Shown here: one piece after another, positions 15,310-22,163 of the stretch
Position numbering within the stretch: position 1 is the stretch's first letter
Layout: each line of letters opens with the position of its first letter
NCBI GenBank assembly: GCA_947464215.1
Contig: CANHVX010000004.1
Span: 1-22,215, forward strand
Source: Pseudomonadaceae bacterium
GTDB taxonomy: Bacteria; Pseudomonadota; Alphaproteobacteria; UBA2136; UBA6156
DNA: 22,215 nt
Direction of reading: 5' to 3'
Translations under genes and position numbers: made by a program
Notes under the pieces: model-generated
What the model saw: only the letters and a program-made list of their open reading frames with translations
Databases searched by the model: none
What the model was told of the DNA's origin: nothing

Positions 15310-17787
15310 TTAGGGTGCCTGTTTCACCGCATTATCCTGGATGACGATGGGGCTAACACCGCTGCGGGCAATGGCAATTTGCAAGGCATTGCGGGCCGGG
15401 GCGTAGGTGGGGTCAATGGTCAGCGCGCGCTGAAGGAGGGGGATGGCGTCGCGGTCGCGGTCTTCAATCACGGCAATCAGGCCGCCAATGCCCCATGTCA
15501 GATGCGAGAAGTCGGCCACGCGCTGCAAACGGGCATAGATATCGCGCATGCGGGTCAGTGCGCGCTGCACGGTTGCCAGGTCGTTGCGGGCGCGGGCTTC
15601 GTCAATCAGGGCGATGTATTGCCCGGCCAGATTCACCAGATGGTTGGCGGCCCACGGGTCGCCTTTTAGAACCCATTCCAAGGTGCCGATGCGCGTTTGG
15701 CGGTCCAGCGGCATCACACCGTTGTAGTTGGCGTACACCACGCCCATGTGTTCATGGATACGTGGGTCAAGCGCATAAACCTCGTTCGCGCGGTCAATAA
15801 TGGCCTTGGTGGTGTCATCAATCACACCCGAATAGATGCGCACCATGGCGGCTTTCAGCAGAATATTGCCGTTGCGGAAGGCCCAGGCGTCCCACAGGGC
15901 CCAGCTCCACACGGCCAGCAGGGCGGCCATGGCGGCGCCAAGGGCCGGGCGGGGCAGGGTAAGGGGGCGGGGTGGGCCCGCGCGCCACGCGGTGGGGAAC
16001 ATGCGGCCGTGCAGGGCCATCACCAGACCAATCAGCATGAGGGCGGCGGCCGGGGCTGTGGGCAGTTGCATGGGGAAGTCCATCATGGCGTTCAAGCAGA
16101 TGGTCAGCAGCGCAAAGCCACCAAACAGGCCGGCAACTTGCCATTCATCCAGTGCCTCTGGCACCTCGGTGTCCGTGCCTTGGCTTTGCCACAGGGCCAG
16201 GGCGTCACGTAGCGCCCACAGCACAAGGGCGCCAATCATGGCGGCCAGCAGCAGGGGGAAGGCAAATTGCCACAGCCCTGGCAGCTGCATCATGCCGCGC
16301 ATATCTAAAAACAGAGTCAGGCAGAACACGGCCGAGAGCAATCCTGCCCCAATCACTTTGCCACCCAGGGCGCCGGCGCGGCTGCCGGCCAGGCGCAGGG
16401 CCATGGCAATGCCCAAAATAAACATGCTGGCATACAGCAGCCCACCGGCAATACCCATCTCGTCAAAGGCCTGCATCAGGTCGGTGTGGGTGCGTTGGGG
16501 GCGTGCCAAGGTGTTGTAGCTGTTGGTGGGGGTAACCACCAAGGCGCTGTAATAGGCTGGGTAGATGCCAAAAAAGCTGCCAAGCCCCACACCATTAAAC
16601 CAATGGTCGCGGATGATAGCCAAACTGTTCAGGTTGTAGGCCAGGCGTCCGCCATATTCATTCCAGCCGCCTTGGGCGTTGCCAAGGGCGGCCAGTTGGG
16701 CGGCGGGGGTGCGGTCAACGGCGTAGGCGCCCGGCACCGGCGAAACATCGCCGCCATGGCGCAGCAATACAAAAACGGGGATAACCAGCCACACCAGCGT
16801 CTGCGGGCGCAGCCAGATGCGCACGCGGGCGCGCAGCGCGGGCGAGAGCAGGAAGACAACGGCAAACACCAACGTGGCGGCAATTAGCGCCAACCAGCTG
16901 GCGCGCGCGCGGGAATAGAGCAGGAAGAGCGAGCCCAAAGCCAGCAACCCGGCGGCCAGCCCCTGTTCCCACCAGCGCCGGGCGGAAAAGAACAGATACA
17001 CCATCAGCGGCAGCATCATGGCGGTGTAGCTGCCGGCCAGGTTTTTGTTGGCAAAGCTGCCGCCGGGCACGGCACTTTGCAGAAAGTAGCCCATCAGTTG
17101 GTTAACCAGTCCATCGGTTTGGGGCCATGCGGGAACCCAGGCAAACATCCAGCTGGTCATCCAGCCTAGCACGGCAAGCAGGGGCGAGAAGATAACGTAA
17201 GGGCTGTTGGCCAACGCGGCATCAAAGCTGTCTTGGTTGAAGCCATGGAATTGGAGAATCCCAATAAAGGCGGTCACCGCAAGGGGCGCGGCCAAGGCCC
17301 ACAGCAGGCGGCGGGGGAAGGGGTCATCGTGGCGGGCGGTTTTCACCACCCACCACACCACCACGGCCAGTAAAATTTGGGCATAGAGGGCTTTTAGCAA
17401 AATAATCCCGCGCATCCAGTTCAACGCATCAATCAGGCTTACGGCGGCCCAGAGGCAAAGCCCTGCCGCAATCCACATCCACACGGGCCCGCGCAGGCTT
17501 AGGGTGGCGGTGCCGCGCAAAAGTGCATCACCCAGCAGCAGCAGGGCGGTGAGGCCGGCAAAAAAGCTGGTGGCCATCCAGCGTATATCCCCACTCACTT
17601 CCGGCACGGCCAGGTCAAAGTAAAGCGGCAGGGTTGCGGCAAAAAAGAGCAGCAGGCCGCGCACAACGCGCAGGCCAAGGGCCATGGGCGGGGCGGCGTC
17701 GGGGGTGGCCGTGGCGGCTGGCGCCAGCAGTTCGGCGGCCTTGGTGGGTTTTGTGCGGGTCTGGGGGGCTTTTTTGGCAGCGTTCAT
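15310..17787 (-). CDS. O-antigen ligase/polymerase-type membrane protein with helical tail
   Basis: An 825-aa polytopic inner-membrane protein of the Wzy_C / O-antigen ligase superfamily, which joins or polymerises lipid-linked glycans in the periplasm. Many hydrophobic segments fill about 40-640. The family's characteristic loop motifs are GGSFANKNLAGSY and, after a large periplasmic loop, GVGLGSFFGIYPAYY ... QRTHTDLMQAFDEMGIAGG. In this family an Arg/His near the second motif is functionally important. The last about 170 residues are soluble and helical, with a TPR-like stretch AIPLLQRALTIDPTYAPARNAL. The N-terminus is Lys/Ala/Pro-rich. The start was set at the internal Met (17787) before NAAKKAP; a start at 17823 would add 12 residues, and neither has a clear ribosome site. 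No other glycan genes flank it. Substrate (O-antigen, exopolysaccharide or protein glycan) is undetermined. Confidence 0.82.
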   Translation of the reverse strand: MNAAKKAPQTRTKPTKAAELLAPAATATPDAAPPMALGLRVVRGLLLFFAATLPLYFDLAVPEVSGDIRWMATSFFAGLTALLLLGDALLRGTATLSLRGPVWMWIAAGLCLWAAVSLIDALNWMRGIILLKALYAQILLAVVVWWVVKTARHDDPFPRRLLWALAAPLAVTAFIGILQFHGFNQDSFDAALANSPYVIFSPLLAVLGWMTSWMFAWVPAWPQTDGLVNQLMGYFLQSAVPGGSFANKNLAGSYTAMMLPLMVYLFFSARRWWEQGLAAGLLALGSLFLLYSRARASWLALIAATLVFAVVFLLSPALRARVRIWLRPQTLVWLVIPVFVLLRHGGDVSPVPGAYAVDRTPAAQLAALGNAQGGWNEYGGRLAYNLNSLAIIRDHWFNGVGLGSFFGIYPAYYSALVVTPTNSYNTLARPQRTHTDLMQAFDEMGIAGGLLYASMFILGIAMALRLAGSRAGALGGKVIGAGLLSAVFCLTLFLDMRGMMQLPGLWQFAFPLLLAAMIGALVLWALRDALALWQSQGTDTEVPEALDEWQVAGLFGGFALLTICLNAMMDFPMQLPTAPAAALMLIGLVMALHGRMFPTAWRAGPPRPLTLPRPALGAAMAALLAVWSWALWDAWAFRNGNILLKAAMVRIYSGVIDDTTKAIIDRANEVYALDPRIHEHMGVVYANYNGVMPLDRQTRIGTLEWVLKGDPWAANHLVNLAGQYIALIDEARARNDLATVQRALTRMRDIYARLQRVADFSHLTWGIGGLIAVIEDRDRDAIPLLQRALTIDPTYAPARNALQIAIARSGVSPIVIQDNAVKQAP

Positions 17788-17926
17788 GGGGCGCAGATTA
17801 GGCCAAAAAAGCTGCCAGCGCACGGGGCCGTGCCCGTTTTGTCAGCACCGTCAATGGTGGTTGAGAGGAGCGGACGCGCAGACGGGGGGCATGTGCAGCA
17901 CGGGCTAAACAATGCGGCAAATAGCT

Positions 17927-18253
17927 TTAGTCATGGTCGGGCGGGGGCACGGGGGCGGGGGCCAGGTTCCAGAGGCGCCCATGGGCCACCGCATAAATGT
18001 GGCGCCAAGGGAGAAAGCCCAGCGCTTCGGGAAAGGTCAGTTCATCGTGCGTATTATAAACGATGCGTCTATCGTCATGGCTCATGGCGGCGGCCACGGC
18101 GCGGTGGTGGGGTCCGGCCAGCAGGGTTATGTCGGGGTGGCGCTCCATGTGCTGCAAAAGGCGGCGTAAAACCGCCAAACTGGGGGCATAGGGGGCGTCA
18201 TCCAGCACCAAAATCAGGCGTCCGCAGGGGGGTGTATCGTGGGGGTGGGGCAT
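17927..18253 (-). CDS. 108-aa hypothetical protein
   Basis: A 108-aa soluble protein starting MPHPHDTPPCGRLILVLDDAP. The alternation LILVLDD - LLQHMERHPDITLLAGPHHRAVAAAM - RRIVYNTHDEL looks like a small alpha/beta fold with a His-rich centre. Residues about 37-60 are the most structured-looking. The C-terminus is Pro-rich (PAPVPPPDHD). The start has GGAGA 8 nt upstream, which supports it. The family was not recognised. It is divergent from the GRDP-like gene at 18422, and the 139-bp gap to the O-antigen-ligase-like gene (17788-17926) shows no recognisable structure. Confidence 0.55.
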   Translation of the reverse strand: MPHPHDTPPCGRLILVLDDAPYAPSLAVLRRLLQHMERHPDITLLAGPHHRAVAAAMSHDDRRIVYNTHDELTFPEALGFLPWRHIYAVAHGRLWNLAPAPVPPPDHD

Positions 18254-18313
18254 GGGGTTGGTCTCCGTTTCTGCCCAATTCTGGCCATTGCCCGCCTAAA
18301 TAAATGAAAAAGT

Positions 18314-18334
18314 GGCATTTTTTTACAAAATGCC
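18314..18334. promoter_or_regulatory. 8-bp inverted repeat in divergent promoter region
   Basis: GGCATTTT-TTTAC-AAAATGCC gives two perfect 8-bp arms around a 5-nt centre, in a strongly AT-rich stretch. It lies in the 168-bp region between the 108-aa gene (minus, from 18253) and the GRDP-like gene (plus, from 18422). It is upstream of both starts, so an operator or leader role is more likely than termination. Confidence 0.45.
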
Positions 18335-18354
18335 AAAAAATTGCATACACCCCT

Positions 18355-18401
18355 CTTGCCAAGGCAAGGCTTTCCCCCCATTGTCTCTCGTATACGATAA
18401 T
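18355..18401 (+). promoter_or_regulatory. palindromes and -10-like box before the GRDP-like gene
   Basis: Two elements lie in this stretch. CTTGCC-AA-GGCAAG is at 18355-18368, with 6-bp arms. TCGTATACGA (18388-18397) is a perfect 10-bp palindrome that runs into GATAAT (18396-18401), a -10-like hexamer. No good -35 is present at 16-18 bp. The segment CTCTCGTATACGATAA (18385-18400) matches 12 of 16 positions of the perfect palindrome at 20139-20154 upstream of the HTH-methyltransferase gene. This suggests a shared regulator. Confidence 0.4.
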
Positions 18402-18421
18402 CTAACCAAAGGAGCCTCTCA

Positions 18422-18838
18422 ATGATGCAAGCCACTCAAGCCCGCTTTGATACCGCCTTTGAATCCCGTTTAGCGAACATCAACCTCACCAGCGTTATGG
18501 CCCACGTTGCGGCCGACACAGGCCTCGGCGAAGCCGACCTCGCCCGTGCCGAGCAGCTCTATCGCCAGTTTCTCACGCTGAAGGCGCGTTATCCGCACAT
18601 GTCGTGGGTGCCGCCGCGCCTGGTCGATGAAGTCTGGCACGCCCACATCACCTTTACCCGCCAGTATATGGCCGATTGCGACTTGCTGTTCGGCGAATAT
18701 CTGCACCACAACCCCGATATGGACAGCGCGGAAGCCGAAACCCGCTTCCACGCCGACACCGTGCCCGCCTACCAAACCGAATTTGGCACCAACCTGCTTG
18801 CCTACGGTCTCACCAAGGCTCATGCGGATTGTAAGTAA
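18422..18838 (+). CDS. GRDP/DUF1399-like protein
   Basis: A 138-aa soluble protein resembling the conserved core of glycine-rich-domain-containing-protein-like (GRDP, DUF1399) sequences. The diagnostic element is VDEVWHAHITFTRQY (68-82), followed by ADCDLLFGEYLHHNP (84-98). In the family the pattern is roughly DxxWHxHI...Y...C...FG...HxP. The clustered W/H/C/H residues (H73, H75, C86, H95, H96) could bind a metal, but that is inference. The molecular function of bacterial members is unknown. The ATG at 18422 has GGAG 7 nt upstream; an adjacent second ATG is an alternative. It converges on the HTH-methyltransferase gene, whose stop lies 7 nt away, and sits downstream of a palindrome-rich promoter region. 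Confidence 0.72.
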   Translation: MMQATQARFDTAFESRLANINLTSVMAHVAADTGLGEADLARAEQLYRQFLTLKARYPHMSWVPPRLVDEVWHAHITFTRQYMADCDLLFGEYLHHNPDMDSAEAETRFHADTVPAYQTEFGTNLLAYGLTKAHADCK

Positions 18839-18842
18839 AAAT

Positions 18843-18863
18843 GTTTAGTGGGGTTTTCTAAAC
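18843..18863 (-). terminator. weak terminator overlapping the methyltransferase gene end
   Basis: On the minus strand GTTTAG ... CTAAAC (6-bp arms, 9-nt loop) is followed by ATTTTTAC. The stem includes the TAA stop of the HTH-methyltransferase gene. The arms are AT-rich, so the structure is weak despite the U tail. Confidence 0.35.
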
Positions 18864-20137
18864 AAACCTGTCAAAGAAGCCAATTGTCCCCGTCGAATAG
18901 TGGCGGGGATATTTTGTGCGTTGGTTCCAAAGTGTCCATGCTGGGCGTTACTTTCAAGAATACGGATATTTTGAAAATCGTGTGCTGAAGTGATACTCGT
19001 GAGTGAGTGAGTGGTAAAACACTCATCAAGCACAATATATTTACGATATTCACCCTCTGGCACCACCAGCACCAACATCCCCCCAGGCCTCAAAACCCGT
19101 TGAATTTCCTCCATCACGGCCTCCACCCCCAAACCCGTGCCGGGCAAATACGGCAAGCTATGCAGGCTCAGGCGCGCAAACACCACATCAAACTGGGCGT
19201 CGGGGAAGGGCAGTTGGCGCATATCGCCCTGCACCACGCAGTCGGCGGGCAATTTGTTGGCTTTGCCAAGGTCCTGGCACAGCGCCACCGCATGGTCAGA
19301 GAGCTCCAAACCGCGCACGCGTAAATTGGGCATATGCTTGTGCAGGTGGGCCAGGTGGCGCCCGTTGCCGCAGCCCAGGTCCAGCCAGTCGAGGTTGGTT
19401 TTCCCAACAACTTTCAGCGTTTCTGTCACCAGCCCATGCAATTCCACAATCGCATCGGCACTTAGCTTTTGCCCCATCCGTTCAAAATAAAGCTGCCCGG
19501 CGTAGCTGTTGTAATAGCCGCGCATGCCGCGCACCAGCAGGTTGCACCAGAGCGTTAGCAGCTGCTGGTGGGGGGCATAATGCGGGGTCAAGCCTTTGTA
19601 TTCCAACGCATGCAACGCCTGTCGCAACACATCCACCTCGGCTTCGGTGCGCATCTCGGCCAAAAACCCCAGGGTTTTCAAAAGCTGGAATTTATCCGGG
19701 CTGATAATCTCGCCAGTGGTGGCCTCAATATGCCGAAACGCTTCATATAAATAGGTCACAGCGCGCGCCTTCACCTTGGGCGGGAAGGGGCGGTCATATT
19801 CCACCAGCAGGTCGTGAAGGCCGTCATGGAGCGCCACCAGCAAATCGGGCCGAAAGGTCGGCATGGGGCGGTCCACGGCCATCTGCCATGCCCCGCGGCC
19901 GGTCAGCAGCCAGCCGTTGTCCACCTGGGCGGCGGCGGCAATATCATTCAGGCGGTCAATCGGCGGGGCGGCGTCGCCGTCCATATAGCGGTAAAGCTGC
20001 GCCTCACTTATGCCACTCGCCGCGGCCAGTGCGCGTTTGCCACCCACGGCATCGGCGCAGGCGGCCAAGCGGTCGGCCAGCGTGCCCAGGGGCCGATAGG
20101 TAAAAGCGGTAGGGTCAGGCGGCGGCAGGTCCATCAT
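18845..20137 (-). CDS. repressor-type HTH fused to a SAM-dependent methyltransferase
   Basis: A 430-aa fusion. Residues about 20-80 form a CI/XRE-like helix-turn-helix (LADRLAACADAVGGKRALAA, then GISEAQLYRYMDGDAAPPIDRL) ending in WLLTGRG, the usual border of phage-repressor-like HTH domains. A helical middle (about 97-245) follows. A class I methyltransferase (about 248-400) has motif I LDLGCGNGRHL (252-262), motif II-like LELSD, VVQGDMRQLPFPDAQFDVV (301-319) and RVLRPGGMLVLVVPEG. A small molecule or protein substrate is likely, but unknown. The DNA-binding half and a perfect palindrome at its own start suggest autoregulation. The last 80 codons are AT-rich (105 of 240 bases G/C in 18841-19080) compared with the GC-rich rest. 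Start ATGATG was chosen; the Shine-Dalgarno GAGAG lies inside the palindrome. Confidence 0.8.
   Translation of the reverse strand: MMDLPPPDPTAFTYRPLGTLADRLAACADAVGGKRALAAASGISEAQLYRYMDGDAAPPIDRLNDIAAAAQVDNGWLLTGRGAWQMAVDRPMPTFRPDLLVALHDGLHDLLVEYDRPFPPKVKARAVTYLYEAFRHIEATTGEIISPDKFQLLKTLGFLAEMRTEAEVDVLRQALHALEYKGLTPHYAPHQQLLTLWCNLLVRGMRGYYNSYAGQLYFERMGQKLSADAIVELHGLVTETLKVVGKTNLDWLDLGCGNGRHLAHLHKHMPNLRVRGLELSDHAVALCQDLGKANKLPADCVVQGDMRQLPFPDAQFDVVFARLSLHSLPYLPGTGLGVEAVMEEIQRVLRPGGMLVLVVPEGEYRKYIVLDECFTTHSLTSITSAHDFQNIRILESNAQHGHFGTNAQNIPATIRRGQLASLTGLFRKPH
18999..19013. repeat. GTGA tetranucleotide tandem repeat (3.75 units)
   Basis: GTGAGTGAGTGAGTG sits inside the methyltransferase gene, encoding TTHSLTS near residue 375-381 on the minus strand. 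A 4-nt unit changes frame when one copy is gained or lost. The tract is short, so slippage would be rare. Confidence 0.6.
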
Positions 20138-20138
20138 G

Positions 20139-20154
20139 CTCTCATATATGAGAG
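20139..20154. promoter_or_regulatory. perfect 16-bp palindrome at the HTH-methyltransferase start
   Basis: CTCTCATATATGAGAG is a perfect palindrome one base upstream of the ATG (minus strand, 20137). It overlaps the likely ribosome-binding GAGAG and contains a TATATG that could act as a -10 for a leaderless or very short-leader transcript. Size, symmetry and location fit an operator for a dimeric repressor-type HTH, most simply the protein encoded just downstream. As RNA it could also fold and hide the ribosome site. Confidence 0.6.
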
Positions 20155-20192
20155 ACGCAAAAGCGCCATCCTGACACCATCCCCCAAGCCCC

Positions 20193-20221
20193 TTGCCAAT
20201 TCAACCGGTTGCACCTACATG
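20193..20221 (+). promoter_or_regulatory. possible promoter of the 108-aa gene at 20260
   Basis: TTGCCA (20193-20198) and TACATG (20216-20221) are 17 bp apart, a weak sigma70-like pair. The spacer contains the perfect palindrome CAACCGGTTG (20202-20211), which could be an operator. Assigned by eye only. Confidence 0.3.
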
Positions 20222-20259
20222 GGGCCTTGGTATGTCCCGTTTTTTCGAAAGGAGAATAT

Positions 20260-20586
20260 ATGCCATCTTCGAAACCCGCCCCCCTGTGGAGGCATGGCAT
20301 GTGCTTGGTCTACGTGACCAAACACATGTCTGCGTTTCCGCCCGAACTGGCGGAATTCCTCGTCACCCACCGGGCGGAGGCCACCACCGTGGCCTTCGTC
20401 CCGGCGGGCGCCGAGATCGTCATGGCCGATGTCGGCCAGCTCCTTTTCCGCTTGAAAAAGGAGTGCGACTTCAACATCCTAGGCTACAACGCCGAGGTCT
20501 GGCCTCCTATGGGCCAGGAACAAGCCGAAGCTCGCGCCCGTAGCGGCTTCGCAGGAGGCCTGCAAGGCACCTTCGTGGTGCGCTAA
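20260..20586 (+). CDS. 108-aa hypothetical protein
   Basis: A 108-aa soluble protein starting MPSSKPAPLWRHG and ending GLQGTFVVR. Hydrophobic strand-like runs (TTVAFVPAGAEIVMADVGQLLFRL) and a Glu/Ala-rich helix (GQEQAEARARSGF) suggest a small alpha+beta domain. No catalytic motif was recognised. The start was chosen at 20260 because AAAGGAG lies 5 nt upstream, one of the best ribosome sites here; an in-frame ATG at 20209 has none. Its own terminator follows directly, so it is probably monocistronic. It is divergent from the HTH-methyltransferase gene and may share its control region. The family was not recognised. Confidence 0.65.
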   Translation: MPSSKPAPLWRHGMCLVYVTKHMSAFPPELAEFLVTHRAEATTVAFVPAGAEIVMADVGQLLFRLKKECDFNILGYNAEVWPPMGQEQAEARARSGFAGGLQGTFVVR

Positions 20587-20600
20587 AGGCTCAAAAACCA

Positions 20601-20635
20601 AACAACGCGCCGTCCCTCAGGGATGGCGCGTTGTT
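20601..20635. terminator. strong bidirectional terminator
   Basis: A 16-bp stem with a 3-nt loop begins AACAACGCGCC and closes GGCGCGTTGTT; one G-T wobble lies between 20612 and 20624. It separates the convergent 108-aa gene (ends 20586) and the DUF1223 gene (ends 20647). On the minus strand TTTGGTTTTTG follows the stem. On the plus strand the stem itself ends in TTGTT. Confidence 0.8.
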
Positions 20636-20646
20636 GCATAAAAAGG

Positions 20647-21318
20647 CTAGTTTTTTAGCTGTCCAAACCCCAACAGAGCGCCATTGCTGGGCTTTTGCAC
20701 CAGTAGCACCCATTGGGGCGTGGCGGGTAGCAGGGCTTTGGCCAGGGTGGCACGGCCTTTGGCGGTGCGGGCCTGCACAATGGCGCGCACGCGCAGAATG
20801 TTGGCGTGTCCCGCAATGGGCTCAACGCCCATCACCCACGCGTCGCTGTCAGCCCCTAGGCTTTCTGGCAGAGCCGCCTCCAAACCCCCATCTGGGGTCA
20901 GCTTCAGGGCAAGGGCGGCGGGCTGGGGGCCTTTTTGGGCCTCGGCGTAGGCGGTGTCCCAGTTCATCCACAGGGGGGGCTCGGCCACAAATGTGCCATT
21001 GAGCAAGGGCATAGGGGTAAAAACCTCGCCCGGGCGGCGGCCGATGGTGTTCGAGTAATCATATTGCCGCTGGGTGGCATCGGCCAAGCCAAAGGGGTCT
21101 TTGCGGGTGCCTTGGTCCCAATAGTCCACGTGCTGCTGAAGAATAACCATGCCCGTGTCGGCGGCGGCAAGTCCGTGCAGCTTTTTTTCGGCTGCGGGGC
21201 AGTTGGGGCAATATTTGCTGGTAAATAGCTCCACTACCACGGGGGTGGCCCAGGTGGGGGCCACAAGAAGCGAGAAAAGCGAGAGGAGGGTCAAAAGGTG
21301 GGTGCGCATGGGGGGCAT
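20647..21318 (-). CDS. DUF1223 family thioredoxin-like exported protein
   Basis: A 223-aa protein of the DUF1223 family, a thioredoxin-fold group of unknown function frequent in Alphaproteobacteria. A signal peptide covers about 1-24 (MPPMRTHLLTLLSLFSLLVA, cleavage after TWA). The mature start VVVELFTSKYCPNCPAAEKKL matches the family hallmark VELFTSQGCSSCPPAD, with a CPNC redox-type pair at C37/C40. HVDYWD and DPFG are further family-like features. It is presumably periplasmic. A thiol-disulfide or metal-handling role is plausible but unproven. Tandem possible starts are 21318 and 21309; a start further upstream (21351) would only lengthen the n-region. No clear ribosome site was seen. It is terminated by the strong hairpin at 20601-20635. 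Confidence 0.85.
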   Translation of the reverse strand: MPPMRTHLLTLLSLFSLLVAPTWATPVVVELFTSKYCPNCPAAEKKLHGLAAADTGMVILQQHVDYWDQGTRKDPFGLADATQRQYDYSNTIGRRPGEVFTPMPLLNGTFVAEPPLWMNWDTAYAEAQKGPQPAALALKLTPDGGLEAALPESLGADSDAWVMGVEPIAGHANILRVRAIVQARTAKGRATLAKALLPATPQWVLLVQKPSNGALLGFGQLKN

Positions 21319-21423
21319 GCTACAGGGGCCGGTGCGTCTTTGCCAACACAATCCTTATCAATAAAATCAAGGTGTGGCGCAGAATATGTCAGGAATATAT
21401 AGGGCGGTAAGGTATAAAGGGGT

Positions 21424-22149
21424 ATGAAACGTTCACGTTGGTATGTGCTTATGCAATCAACCACACTGCTGGCGTGGCCGGCCGTGGCGGTTTTGGCTCA
21501 AGAATCAACGGCGGTGCAGGCGGTCAAACCTGTCACCATGCAAGATAGCCGCTATACGGCCTTACGCACGCGTGTTGATACCCAAATCAAGGCCCTTAAA
21601 GCACAGATCGATGCCGCCAAGGCCTGCCACGCCAATCAGCGGATGTGGAACGGCACCAGCTGCAACGCGCAATGCCCGCCCAATTACAGTGCGTCGGTGT
21701 CGGTGGTGCCCAACACGCGGTTTCGGTCACCGCCACCACCGCCGCCCCCGCCTCCGCCCCCCCCTCCGCCTAGCCGACGCCGATCGGGCCGCGTGATCTG
21801 CACGCACTTCATGAACAAGGGCGAGATGGCGCCCGATGTCTGGCGGGCCGACCTCACCTTTACCGCGCAACATCTGTCTCAGGTCACGGTGCGCGGCTAT
21901 CATGTCTGGGCTATTCCCTACGTGCGGCTTATGCGCCGTTCGCCGCTGGCCGAGGCCATCATGCGCCCCATCGCCTTGGCCCGCGCGCAGGAAATTGCCT
22001 ATCAGGTGGGTATCAGGCCGCACGGGTCATGGGCGGGTAAATGTATCCGCGTCACCATGGAGCCGCTCTGTTACCTGATTGGTTTATGCGTGCCCGAGCA
22101 AAACTGGCAAGCATTGTGGGCCGAGTCAACGCCCTATCACAAAGCTTAG
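21424..22149 (+). CDS. exported protein with coiled-coil, 14-proline tract and conserved C-terminal domain
   Basis: A 241-aa exported protein. It has a signal peptide (about 1-25, MKRSRWYVL ... AVAVLA|Q) and a short coiled-coil-like helix (about 43-67, YTALRTRVDTQIKALKAQID). A Cys-containing region (CHANQRMWNGTSCNAQCPPNY) follows, then 14 consecutive prolines (bases 21730-21771) and a basic SRRRSGR. The C-terminal domain starts at VICTHFMNKGEM and contains GYHVWAIPYVRLMRRSPLAEAI and ARAQEIAYQVG. This domain resembles an uncharacterised alphaproteobacterial one that I recall with patterns like CTxLxxxG...GYxxWAxPxxRxMxRS; I cannot name it. AAGG lies 11 nt upstream of the ATG, and AAAGGGG is too close. 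The 14-Pro run would depend on EF-P for translation. Confidence 0.72.
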   Translation: MKRSRWYVLMQSTTLLAWPAVAVLAQESTAVQAVKPVTMQDSRYTALRTRVDTQIKALKAQIDAAKACHANQRMWNGTSCNAQCPPNYSASVSVVPNTRFRSPPPPPPPPPPPPPPSRRRSGRVICTHFMNKGEMAPDVWRADLTFTAQHLSQVTVRGYHVWAIPYVRLMRRSPLAEAIMRPIALARAQEIAYQVGIRPHGSWAGKCIRVTMEPLCYLIGLCVPEQNWQALWAESTPYHKA

Positions 22150-22163
22150 GGGTTACGCAGAAC

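Noticed and set aside
17830..18303. 157-aa plus-strand frame
   Set aside because: It is Gly/Arg/His-rich without motifs and overlaps the 108-aa minus gene, which has a good ribosome site.
21730..21771. C-rich tract as a simple slippage repeat
   Set aside because: The codons alternate CCG, CCA, CCC and CCT. It is not a uniform short tandem repeat, so phase variation by slippage is unlikely.
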